Assembly: GCA_003646995.1 (NCBI GenBank)
Contig: QMLZ01000089.1
Span: 1 to 10,332 of the forward strand
Reading direction: 5' to 3'
DNA from: Deltaproteobacteria bacterium
GTDB taxonomy: Bacteria; Desulfobacterota; DSM-4660; Desulfatiglandales; Desulfatiglandaceae
Length of the DNA stretch: 10,332 nucleotides
Made by a program: the position numbers and the translations under genes
Notes under the pieces: model-generated
Seen by the model: the letters and a program-made list of their open reading frames with translations, nothing else
Told to the model about the DNA's origin: nothing
Databases searched by the model: none
Part shown: positions 1 through 6,651 of the stretch, in pieces
How the letters are laid out: each line of letters opens with the position of its first letter
Numbering within the stretch: position 1 is the stretch's first letter

Positions 1-354
1 ATTCCCCGAAACTCCCTTGATCAACAATTCAGGCAAGGCAGGTTTCAGTGTATTCCCCACTATCAGGCTGAGCCCTTCTATTGCGCCCAGCTCCTCCGGG
101 TAAACCTGGGCGTAGCACCCTGCAGCAACTACGACGGCACCCGGGTTTTCCCGTATGAACCGCCTGATTGCCTGTCTGGATTGATGCGAAGCCTTTTGGG
201 TTACTATACAGGTATTGACAATGGCCACATCATAGGGGTCATTTTCGCCAGCCTCCTTCCACCCTGCTGCCTCAAGGGCTGTCCGAAAATAGGCAGATTC
301 CCATTGGTTCACCTTGCAGCCAAGGGTGAATATTTTGAATGTCCTCACTTGCAT
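1..354 (-). CDS. mtaB: MtaB-type tRNA t6A37 methylthiotransferase, N-terminal part (gene runs off left edge)
   Basis: The 118 visible codons form the UPF0004 domain of a radical-SAM methylthiotransferase. Such enzymes use two [4Fe-4S] clusters; MtaB (YqeV in Bacillus) converts N6-threonylcarbamoyladenosine at position 37 of ANN-decoding tRNAs to its 2-methylthio form. The three cysteines expected to hold the auxiliary cluster are visible: C13 in TLGCKVNQ, C49 in VNTCIVTQKA and C80 in AAGCYAQ. The LGCKVNQ and GCYAQ-x-PEEL forms point to MtaB rather than MiaB or RimO. The radical-SAM CxxxCxxC motif and TRAM domain lie outside the window. The start is ambiguous: ATG at 354 has a GGG only a few bases upstream, whereas GTG two codons later (346-348) has AAGGG at a good 8-nt spacing, giving MRTFKIFTLGCKVNQ. 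It lies downstream of the NIL-ferredoxin gene on the same strand, across a palindromic element, so co-transcription is possible but not certain. Confidence 0.9.
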   Translation of the reverse strand, partial: MQVRTFKIFTLGCKVNQWESAYFRTALEAAGWKEAGENDPYDVAIVNTCIVTQKASHQSRQAIRRFIRENPGAVVVAAGCYAQVYPEELGAIEGLSLIVGNTLKPALPELLIKGVSGN

Positions 355-400
355 CACCCTTTGAAATAACCTAATAACAATAAGGCATTTATTTGGACAA

Positions 401-484
401 ATATCGAATATCGAACAATGAACCGCAGAATGATGAAGTGTTTACTTCAACATTCGATGTTCGTAATTCACCATTCTGCGGTTC
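401..484. repeat. Palindromic repeat element with 18-bp stem
   Basis: GAACCGCAGAATG at 420-432 is exactly the reverse complement of CATTCTGCGGTTC at 472-484. After one A/C mismatch the stem continues with TGAA/TTCA, so 420-437 pairs with 467-484 (17 of 18 positions). The 29-nt interior can form smaller hairpins: TGAAGT/ACTTCA (434-439/444-449) and AACAT/ATGTT (449-453/457-461). The left flank carries TATCGAATATCGAAC, and TTCGATGTTCG lies in the interior. No T-run follows the stem on either strand, so it does not look like a simple intrinsic terminator. It lies between two minus-strand genes. The form suggests a dispersed REP- or MITE-like repeat or an RNA-processing hairpin; which one cannot be decided from a single copy. 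Confidence 0.75.
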
Positions 485-506
485 TAGAGGCGGGCACAGG
501 GGCTTT

Positions 507-932
507 TCAATAGAGCAAACTCCTATTAAACCTCACCCTCATGGCATGGGCTGGACAAGCAATCACACATACCTCACAGGCACTGCACTTTTCATGATCA
601 AACAAGACCTCCATCTCTGGCCTTTTTATGTAAAGCGCTCCTGTCGGGCACACAGCCGTACAGGCCCCACAATGAAAACAAAGTGTTTCGTCCCGCTTTA
701 TGTCTTGAGCAATGCTTTCAACCTTGACCCCAATGCTCCTTAAATATCGGAGGCCCTTTTGGAAGTTTTTTCTTTGTCCCCTGAGCTCAAGCACCAAAAG
801 CCCTTCTTTCCTCGGGTATATTGTGGCCTTGAGGATGTTAAAGGATAAATCGAACTTTTGTACTAGATTGGAAACCACCGGCTCATTGACCAGTTTTTTG
901 GGAAATCTCAGCGATAATACCTTGGAGTACAT
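507..932 (-). CDS. NIL-domain protein fused to a 2x[4Fe-4S] ferredoxin
   Basis: This 141-residue protein has two parts. Residues about 1-76 match a NIL domain, the small ACT-like fold also found at the C-terminus of the methionine importer ATPase MetN. Residues about 80-135 form a bacterial-type dicluster ferredoxin, with cysteines 85, 88, 91, 95 and 116, 119, 122, 126 in two C-x2-C-x2-C-x3-C-P motifs. There is no signal peptide or membrane segment, so it should be cytosolic. From family knowledge, NIL-ferredoxins in methanogens and some sulfate reducers act with a COG1900/DUF39 protein to make homocysteine from aspartate semialdehyde and sulfide; no DUF39 gene is visible here. The ATG has a strong AGGAGGGG upstream sequence. 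It follows the aminotransferase gene by 46 bp on the same strand, which suggests one transcript. The role as an electron carrier with an amino-acid-sensing or binding domain is inferred; the partner is unknown. Confidence 0.88.
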   Translation of the reverse strand: MYSKVLSLRFPKKLVNEPVVSNLVQKFDLSFNILKATIYPRKEGLLVLELRGQRKNFQKGLRYLRSIGVKVESIAQDIKRDETLCFHCGACTAVCPTGALYIKRPEMEVLFDHEKCSACEVCVIACPAHAMRVRFNRSLLY

Positions 933-978
933 CTTGCCCCTCCTGTGGCTTTGTCTATGACGAGCAAGCCAATGGGTC

Positions 979-2163
979 TCACCCTCTCACCGCTTTAATG
1001 GCCTTTTCAAACCCTGGGAGAGCCTTTTCTATAACCTCGTCACTCACACAATATGCAATTCTGAAATGACCTGGTCCCCCAAACCCACTTCCGGGCACGG
1101 TTAATATGTTTTGCTCTTGAAGTTCCCTTACGAATTCCACGTCATCCTCAATAGGCGTTTTGGGAAAGAGATAGAATGCCCCTTCAGGCTTGGCAAACTC
1201 ATAGCCGAAGGATTCAAAGGCCTCACAAAGCATGTCCCTTCTCTTCTGGTAAATCCCAACATCCACCCTTTCGTTCAGCAGCCTGGCTATGGCCCTTTGC
1301 ATCAGAGCAGGTGCATTGACATAGCCTAAGGTCCTATTAGACAGCACCATTCCGTCAATTACCATCTCTTTGTCTGATACGTCGGGGTGCACAGCAGCGT
1401 ACCCGATCCTTTCCCCCGGCAAGGAAAGGTCCTTGGAAAATGATGTAGCAACAAAGGTCTCATTATATACATCAAATACGCTGGGTACGGTTATGCCGTC
1501 GTACACAATATTTCTATAAGGCTCATCGGATATGAGATAAATTGTATGCCCCCTCTTTTGGCTGTAATGCCTGAGTAGATCACCCAGAGACTGCAGTTCC
1601 TCCTGGCTGTAAATTCGGCCCGTAGGATTGTTGGGAGAATTGATCAATACCGCCCTTGTCTTCTCGTTGATCGCATTTTCAATGGCATCAATGTCTAAAG
1701 AAAAATCAGGTCTTGTAGGTACAAGCCTCGGTATCCCCTGATGGTTGTCAAGGTAAAAATTATACTCAACAAAATATGGCTTGGGTATTATCACTTCTTC
1801 GCCCGGGTTGAGTATGGTTTTAAGAATAACGTTTAGCGCTCCACCAGCACCCACACTCATGACAATCTCATCAGGGCCAAATTTGGCATTGTTGTATGAA
1901 TTGAGGTACTCGGCCACGGCTTGGCGGGTTTGCACAAATCCTGCATTTGGCATATAGCCATGAAGACCAGGGGTATCATCCTCTATTAACTCCCTCAGGA
2001 CCTTCTTGAATGAAACAGGGGGTTCAAGGTCCGGATTACCCAGACTGAAATCAAAGACGTTTTTTTCGCCGTATTTCTCTTTTCTGAGCTTCCCTTCCTC
2101 AAACATTTTACGTATCCATGATGACCTCTTTATGGACTCCTGTATTCTTGCTGATACCGCCAT
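979..2163 (-). CDS. PLP-dependent class I/II aminotransferase (AspC-like, PRK06836-type)
   Basis: This is a full-length (394 aa) fold-type I aminotransferase. From the chosen ATG the expected landmarks are NSPNNPTG (about 175-182), the PLP-ring aspartate and tyrosine in SDEPY (D213, Y216), the Schiff-base lysine K244 in SFSKDLSLPGERIGY with phosphate-binding R252, and the substrate-carboxylate arginine R368 in FRIAYC. The N-terminal SSWIRKMFEEG and SLGNPDLEPP segments match, from memory, the PRK06836 group of anaerobes rather than classical AspC. The amino donor cannot be read from sequence; aspartate, alanine or aromatic activity are all possible. A TTG codon at 2164-2166 would add one residue, but AGGAGG lies 6 nt before the ATG at 2161-2163, so ATG is preferred. 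It is the first gene of a probable operon with the NIL-ferredoxin, and a likely promoter sits about 70 bp upstream. Confidence 0.93.
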   Translation of the reverse strand: MAVSARIQESIKRSSWIRKMFEEGKLRKEKYGEKNVFDFSLGNPDLEPPVSFKKVLRELIEDDTPGLHGYMPNAGFVQTRQAVAEYLNSYNNAKFGPDEIVMSVGAGGALNVILKTILNPGEEVIIPKPYFVEYNFYLDNHQGIPRLVPTRPDFSLDIDAIENAINEKTRAVLINSPNNPTGRIYSQEELQSLGDLLRHYSQKRGHTIYLISDEPYRNIVYDGITVPSVFDVYNETFVATSFSKDLSLPGERIGYAAVHPDVSDKEMVIDGMVLSNRTLGYVNAPALMQRAIARLLNERVDVGIYQKRRDMLCEAFESFGYEFAKPEGAFYLFPKTPIEDDVEFVRELQEQNILTVPGSGFGGPGHFRIAYCVSDEVIEKALPGFEKAIKAVRG

Positions 2164-2233
2164 CAAACGCCTCCTTTTCTGTATTTTCTATTCTAGACTA
2201 TCACTCTTTCGATAGAAATTTAAAGGATAAGTA

Positions 2234-2261
2234 ACCATACCTTTTCCCTACTTGTTGTCAA
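2234..2261 (-). promoter_or_regulatory. Candidate sigma70-type promoter for the aminotransferase operon
   Basis: Read on the minus strand, a perfect TTGACA (2261-2256) is followed after 16 nt by TATGGT (2239-2234), four of six matches to TATAAT. It lies about 70 bp before the aminotransferase start and faces it. The match is by eye only. Confidence 0.4.
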
Positions 2262-2312
2262 TGAAAAACCCACGCGGCATTCACCCCCCCTTGCACCTCT
2301 GAATCATCTTTC

Positions 2313-2341
2313 TTGACACTCCATGAGGTTTTGATTAGTTT
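2313..2341 (+). promoter_or_regulatory. Candidate sigma70-type promoter for the phosphofructokinase gene
   Basis: A perfect TTGACA at 2313-2318 is followed after 17 nt by TAGTTT (2336-2341), a weak -10 with three of six matches. It is about 55-80 bp upstream of the two possible start codons. The -10 overlaps an inverted repeat, TAGTTT-TG-AAACTA (2336-2349), that could be a repressor site or a chance palindrome. Confidence 0.35.
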
Positions 2342-2394
2342 TGAAACTAGACAATTTGTAGAATCGATAAGCTATGGCGGAGGAAAAGGAGCCT

Positions 2395-3561
2395 ATGAGC
2401 CGTAAAAAACCAACCATTGCCATTTTAACCGGGGGTGGCGATGTCCCTGGTCTCAACGCTTGCATAAAGACGTTGGTCTACCGCGGCAATAGTGAAGGTC
2501 TGAGGATCCTTGGTATCCGTCGAGGATGGGCGGGGCTGTTAGAGTACAACCCCCATGATCCAGCAAGCGCCGCTAGATGTTTTAGCGAGCTTCTGCCACC
2601 AGAGGTTAGAACAATTGACAGGTATGGGGGCACATATCTCCACACATCCAGGACAAATCCCAGCGCAACTCGCAAAAAGGACGCGCCAGATTTCTTAAGA
2701 GATCGCTTCCACACGGAAGAAGATATCGTGGATTTTACCGATCACGTACTCAATAACCTTCAAGCTCTTGAAGTAGACGCCATAATACCCATAGGAGGAG
2801 ATGACACGTTAAGCTTCGCCGAAAGGCTCTCGAGGGAAGGTTTTCCGGTTATTGCCATACCCAAAACCATGGATAATGACGTATTTGGTACTGACTATTG
2901 TATTGGTTTTTCCACTGCCGTCACCAGAGGTGTCAGCTTCATCCATGCTCTCCGAACTTGTGCTGGATCCCATGAAAGGATAGCCGTGATCGAGTTATTT
3001 GGGCGTTATTGCGGAGAAACTTCTCTTATATCGGCCTATCTTGCAGGAGTGGACAGGGCGATCATTTCAGAGGTTCCTTTTGATCCTGAAAAACTGGCCC
3101 ACTTGGTTATGAAAGACAAAAAAGCCAACCCCAAGAATTATGCAATGGTGACCATATCAGAGGGGGCGCGGATGATCGGCGGCGATATGTTGATGTCTGG
3201 CGAATCTGATCCATTTGGTCACAAAAAGCTCGGTGGAATAGGTGAAAAGACCGGTGAACTTTTGAAAGAACTAACCGGAGAGGATGTTCTAAACCAGAGG
3301 CTGTCCTATCTCATGAGAAGTGGTCCGCCTGACTCCCTTGACCTTATGGTTGCAGTCAATTTTGCAAACATGGCCATAGATCTTTTCTTGAAGAAGACTT
3401 ATGGGAGACTGGTCGCATTGAGTAGAGGTATCTACACAGACATACCCATTAGCACCATCACCACGGGTCAGAAACGAGTGGACGTGAGAGAACTTTATGA
3501 TGTTGAGGAATACCGCCCCAAAGTTCGACATGTCGGCGGCAAACCCATGTTTCTTTACTAG
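2395..3561 (+). CDS. pfp: 6-phosphofructokinase, pyrophosphate-dependent type by signature
   Basis: This PfkA-superfamily enzyme (388 aa from the chosen start) phosphorylates fructose 6-phosphate at C1 in the cytosol. Landmarks are [12 protein letters not shown] (12-22), IGGDDTL (133-139), PKTMDND (156-162, catalytic base D160), FGR (202-204), ISEGA (254-258) and RSGPPDSLD (about 308-316). Two positions separate ATP from PPi users in this family: Escherichia coli PfkA has G104 in GGDG and G124 in PGTIDND. Here they are Asp (D137) and Lys (K157), the pair seen in PPi-dependent enzymes, so EC 2.7.1.90, a reversible reaction, is favoured over EC 2.7.1.11. An upstream ATG at 2374 would add seven residues (MAEEKEP) but has no ribosome-binding site; ATG at 2395 is preceded by GGAGG and AGGAG and starts [16 protein letters not shown]. 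It stands apart from ispG by about 170 bp. The family call is firm and the donor call is strong inference. Confidence 0.9.
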   Translation: MSRKKPTIAILTGGGDVPGLNACIKTLVYRGNSEGLRILGIRRGWAGLLEYNPHDPASAARCFSELLPPEVRTIDRYGGTYLHTSRTNPSATRKKDAPDFLRDRFHTEEDIVDFTDHVLNNLQALEVDAIIPIGGDDTLSFAERLSREGFPVIAIPKTMDNDVFGTDYCIGFSTAVTRGVSFIHALRTCAGSHERIAVIELFGRYCGETSLISAYLAGVDRAIISEVPFDPEKLAHLVMKDKKANPKNYAMVTISEGARMIGGDMLMSGESDPFGHKKLGGIGEKTGELLKELTGEDVLNQRLSYLMRSGPPDSLDLMVAVNFANMAIDLFLKKTYGRLVALSRGIYTDIPISTITTGQKRVDVRELYDVEEYRPKVRHVGGKPMFLY

Positions 3562-3601
3562 TGTAATATGATGATCCGGGTGTAAGGGGGTCTTGTTAAT
3601 C

Positions 3602-3625
3602 CCTGTCCCCTGCGAAAAAGACAGG
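3602..3625. other. Weak hairpin after the phosphofructokinase gene
   Basis: CCTGTC (3602-3607) can pair with GACAGG (3620-3625) around a 12-nt loop. No T-run follows on the plus strand, so it is at best a weak or Rho-assisted end signal. The remaining 3562-3732 interval shows no gene and no convincing promoter. Confidence 0.2.
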
Positions 3626-3732
3626 AAATACGCCTTCCTGGTTAAATCAAACAATTTAGGGTATGCTGAGTATTAAACAACACCAAAGGCCAAGGAATTT
3701 ATCGTGCCTTGTAGTATCTGTAGTTCTTGATT

Positions 3733-4809
3733 ATGGGCATTACTATTAAGCGACGAAAAACTCGAAGGATAATGGTTGGGACGGTGCCCGTGGGGGGAGA
3801 TGCTCCCATAGCGGTGCAATCAATGACAAATACAGAAACGAGCGACGTGGCTGCCACGGTGGCCCAGATCCAGAGACTTACTGAGGCTGGTTGCGAGATT
3901 ATCCGCGTCGCCGTGCCCGACCAAAAGGCGGCTCTGGCCATCAAGAACATAAAGAAGGAAATTCAGATCCCCCTTATTGCCGACATTCACTTTGACCACC
4001 GATTGGCCATCGCTGCAGCAAAATCAGGAGCAGACGCTTTAAGGATAAACCCCGGGAATATAGGAGGCAAAAAGCGGCTGAGAAGGGTTGTGGAAGTGGC
4101 TGCTGAACACGGTATCTCTTTGCGGGTTGGTGTAAACTCGGGATCTATCGAAAAGGTGCTGTTGCGCAAATTCGGAGGACCCACACCACAGGCCATGGTG
4201 GAAAGCGCACTGAATCATCTGGCATTTTTGGAAGATTTGGATTTCCATGAAGTCAAAGTGTCTCTTAAATCATCTAGCGTGCGCGATACCATTGAGGCCT
4301 ATCGGCTTTTTAGTCAGAAAGCCGACTACCCTCTTCATCTGGGGGTAACCGAGGCAGGCACTCTTCTGCCGGGTCTTATCAAGAGCGCCATAGGGATAGG
4401 CACTCTATTAATGGGGGGTATTGGTGATACATTAAGAGTTTCTCTCACCTCTGATCCCCTTGATGAGGTAAGGGCAGCTTACGAAATCTTGAGAGCCCTT
4501 GATCTGCGGCATAGAGGCCCTGAGATTATTTCCTGTCCCACCTGCGGCAGATGCGAAATTGATCTGTTCCGGCTGGTTCATGAAGTTGAAAAAGCATTGA
4601 TCAATATCTCTGCTTCTCCCAAGGTGGCCATAATGGGATGCGTGGTAAATGGACCGGGTGAGGCAAAAGAGGCAGATATAGGTATAGCCGGAGGTCGGGG
4701 ACAAGGTATACTTTTTAAGAAGGGAAAGGTGGTCAAAAAGATCCCTGAAGATCAGTTAGCCAATGCCCTAATAGAAGAGATAAAGGCTATGGTGGATGAT
4801 AACGGCTAA
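3733..4809 (+). CDS. ispG: 4-hydroxy-3-methylbut-2-enyl diphosphate synthase (IspG/GcpE)
   Basis: IspG catalyses the penultimate step of the MEP isoprenoid pathway, reductive opening of MEcPP to HMBPP, using a [4Fe-4S] cluster and an external reductant such as flavodoxin or ferredoxin. The 358-residue protein aligns by eye along its length with the E. coli enzyme: PIAVQSMTNT, ADIHFDHRLA, LRINPGNIG, GDTLRVSLTSDP and GCVVNGPGEA are all present. The cluster ligands are C268 and C271 in SCPTCGRCE, C303 in MGCVVNGPGEA, and the conserved glutamate E310; C274 is an extra cysteine outside the usual set. It is the compact bacterial form without the large insert of plant enzymes. Start: an in-frame TTG at 3727 would add two residues and a stop lies just before it (TAG 3721-3723); ATG 3733 is preferred, although no clear Shine-Dalgarno sequence precedes either. 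proS follows after 105 bp on the same strand, a pairing I associate with Deltaproteobacteria, but the usual dxr-rseP genes are not upstream here. Confidence 0.96.
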   Translation: MGITIKRRKTRRIMVGTVPVGGDAPIAVQSMTNTETSDVAATVAQIQRLTEAGCEIIRVAVPDQKAALAIKNIKKEIQIPLIADIHFDHRLAIAAAKSGADALRINPGNIGGKKRLRRVVEVAAEHGISLRVGVNSGSIEKVLLRKFGGPTPQAMVESALNHLAFLEDLDFHEVKVSLKSSSVRDTIEAYRLFSQKADYPLHLGVTEAGTLLPGLIKSAIGIGTLLMGGIGDTLRVSLTSDPLDEVRAAYEILRALDLRHRGPEIISCPTCGRCEIDLFRLVHEVEKALINISASPKVAIMGCVVNGPGEAKEADIGIAGGRGQGILFKKGKVVKKIPEDQLANALIEEIKAMVDDNG

Positions 4810-4895
4810 TTCCCATCTCTGGATCGAGAGATCTGCCAGCAGGCTAGGAGTGGCAATACATAGATCTTTCATTCGTGTGTGGTCATCAATTAGGA

Positions 4896-4902
4896 AAGGA
4901 GG
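4896..4902 (+). promoter_or_regulatory. Ribosome-binding site of proS with long spacing
   Basis: AAGGAGG matches the anti-Shine-Dalgarno sequence very well but lies 12 nt before the proS ATG, longer than the usual 5-9 nt. No other in-frame start codon is closer, so the ATG at 4915 stands. The rest of 4810-4914 shows no gene. Confidence 0.6.
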
Positions 4903-4914
4903 ACAACCTGTTTT

Positions 4915-6651
4915 ATGAGGTATTCGAAATACTTTATTCCGACCTATAGAGAAGTCCCCGCTGATGCAGAGGTCATAAGTCATCAGCTCATGCTAAGGGC
5001 TGGCCTGATCCGAAAGCTGACGGCTGGTATTTATACATACTTGCCCGCTGGACTCAGATCTCTGAGAAAAGTGGAAAACATTATCAGGGAAGAGATGAAC
5101 CGAGCTGGAGCCATTGAATTGCTTATGCCTGCGGTCCAACCAGCAGAGTTGTGGCAAGAGAGCGGGAGATGGGATGTGTACGGCAAAGAACTTCTTCGCT
5201 TTCGTGATAGACACAACAGGGATGCCTGCCTGGCGCCTACTCATGAAGAGGTAATAACGGATCTGGTCCGTAAAGAGATCCGCTCTTACAAGCAACTACC
5301 CGTCAATTTCTACCAAATTCAGACAAAATTCCGCGATGAGATTAGGCCCAGGTTCGGGCTCATGAGGTGCCGTGAATTCATCATGAAAGATGCTTATAGC
5401 TTTGATGTGGACGAAGATGGGGCTAACAGAAGCTATGAGAGTATGCATGACGCATACACCCGTATTTTTACCCGTTGTGGCCTAAAATTTAGAGCAGTTG
5501 AGGCAGACAGTGGGGCCATTGGGGGAAGTTACTCCCATGAATTTATGGTCCTTGCAGAGACCGGTGAAGATCAGCTTGTAAGCTGCACCAAATGTGAATA
5601 CGCTGCCAATTTGGAAAAGGCCGAGGTGAAGCCGCCCGATGGATTTTCAGGCTCCCAACCCCCTTCTGGGGGAAATGACAAGCCCATGCAGGAGATAGAA
5701 ACCCCCGACATAAAGACAATTGATCAATTATCTCAATTCTTCTCCGTAGAACCCAAGGGCCTGATCAAAACACTTATCTATGTAGCTGATGGCCAGCCGG
5801 TTGCAGCACTCGTGAGGGGGGATCACGAAATCAACGAGACCAAACTAAAAAACTATCTTGGCGCTGCTAGTGTTGAACTGGCCCCTCCAGAGGTAATTGA
5901 GGAAGTCACGGGGGCACCAACGGGGTTTGCAGGTCCAGTTGGACTTAAGGTTAGAATCATAGCCGATTATGGGGTTAACGAAAAAAGGGGCTGGGTCACA
6001 GGCGCAAATAAGGCCGACATGCACATGGTCAATGTGAAGCTGGGAAGAGACTTTCATGTAGAGGATTTTGCGGACCTGAGGCTTATCACGCCGGAAGACA
6101 CATGCCCCAGATGCGGAGGCGCGATAAAATTCAGCAGAGGTATTGAGGTTGGTCACATATTCAAGCTGGGCACCAAGTATAGCAAGCCTCTGAAGGCCCT
6201 ATTTCTAGATGAAAAAGGACAGGAACGCCCAATTGTCATGGGGTGTTATGGTATAGGAGTGGGGAGGACTGTGGCGGCCGCCATTGAACAAAACCATGAC
6301 GAACACGGAATCATATTTCCAATCCCTATTGCTCCTTTTGAAGTCGTAATGCTTGCCCTTCAGATGCACGATCCAGCGGTAAGGGAGACTGCGGAAAGGC
6401 TTTACGCGGAGCTTCTCGAAAAAGGGCTTGACGTTCTTTTGGATGACAGAGACGAGCGACCAGGGGTAAAATTTAATGATGCAGATTTATTAGGAATCCC
6501 TGTCCGGGTAACAATAGGGCAAAAGGGGCTCAAGAACGGAAAAGTGGAGCTAAAACTAAGGAGTGAAAAGCAATCCATTGATATAGGATTGAACACCGCT
6601 GTGGCAGAGATAACACGTACGGTACAAGAACTTTATGATTCGATTCAGTGA
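4915..6651 (+). CDS. proS: Prolyl-tRNA synthetase, bacterial type with INS editing domain
   Basis: ProRS attaches proline to tRNA-Pro, releasing AMP and PPi. The 578-residue protein is close to the 572 aa of the E. coli enzyme. Class II motif 1 covers about 38-86 ([11 protein letters not shown] onward), motif 2 about 138-160 ([19 protein letters not shown]) and motif 3 about 442-455 ([10 protein letters not shown] with R451). Between motifs 2 and 3 lies the INS (YbaK-like) domain, roughly 225-400, which in this family hydrolyses mischarged Ala-tRNA-Pro; it keeps a lysine in KTLIY (K285), corresponding to the known editing lysine, and GFAGPVGL (337-344). Two CxxC pairs bracket INS (C224/C227 and C397/C400), which could bind a metal; similar pairs occur in some bacterial ProRS. 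The class II anticodon-binding domain occupies about 475-578. Its last 17 bp overlap rel, implying translational coupling. Confidence 0.96.
   Translation: MRYSKYFIPTYREVPADAEVISHQLMLRAGLIRKLTAGIYTYLPAGLRSLRKVENIIREEMNRAGAIELLMPAVQPAELWQESGRWDVYGKELLRFRDRHNRDACLAPTHEEVITDLVRKEIRSYKQLPVNFYQIQTKFRDEIRPRFGLMRCREFIMKDAYSFDVDEDGANRSYESMHDAYTRIFTRCGLKFRAVEADSGAIGGSYSHEFMVLAETGEDQLVSCTKCEYAANLEKAEVKPPDGFSGSQPPSGGNDKPMQEIETPDIKTIDQLSQFFSVEPKGLIKTLIYVADGQPVAALVRGDHEINETKLKNYLGAASVELAPPEVIEEVTGAPTGFAGPVGLKVRIIADYGVNEKRGWVTGANKADMHMVNVKLGRDFHVEDFADLRLITPEDTCPRCGGAIKFSRGIEVGHIFKLGTKYSKPLKALFLDEKGQERPIVMGCYGIGVGRTVAAAIEQNHDEHGIIFPIPIAPFEVVMLALQMHDPAVRETAERLYAELLEKGLDVLLDDRDERPGVKFNDADLLGIPVRVTIGQKGLKNGKVELKLRSEKQSIDIGLNTAVAEITRTVQELYDSIQ

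Noticed and set aside
420..484. Intrinsic terminator of the NIL-ferredoxin operon
   Set aside because: The stem is strong but no T-tract follows in either direction; a repeat or processing element is more likely.
393..743. 116-codon open frame on the plus strand
   Set aside because: It runs through the palindromic repeat and opposite the ferredoxin gene; no recognisable protein features and no ribosome-binding site.
3602..3625. Intrinsic terminator after the phosphofructokinase gene
   Set aside because: The stem is only 6 bp with a 12-nt loop and no downstream T-run, so it is kept only as a weak hairpin.
3289..3654. 121-codon open frame on the minus strand
   Set aside because: Mostly antisense to the well-supported phosphofructokinase gene and with no family features; a shadow frame.
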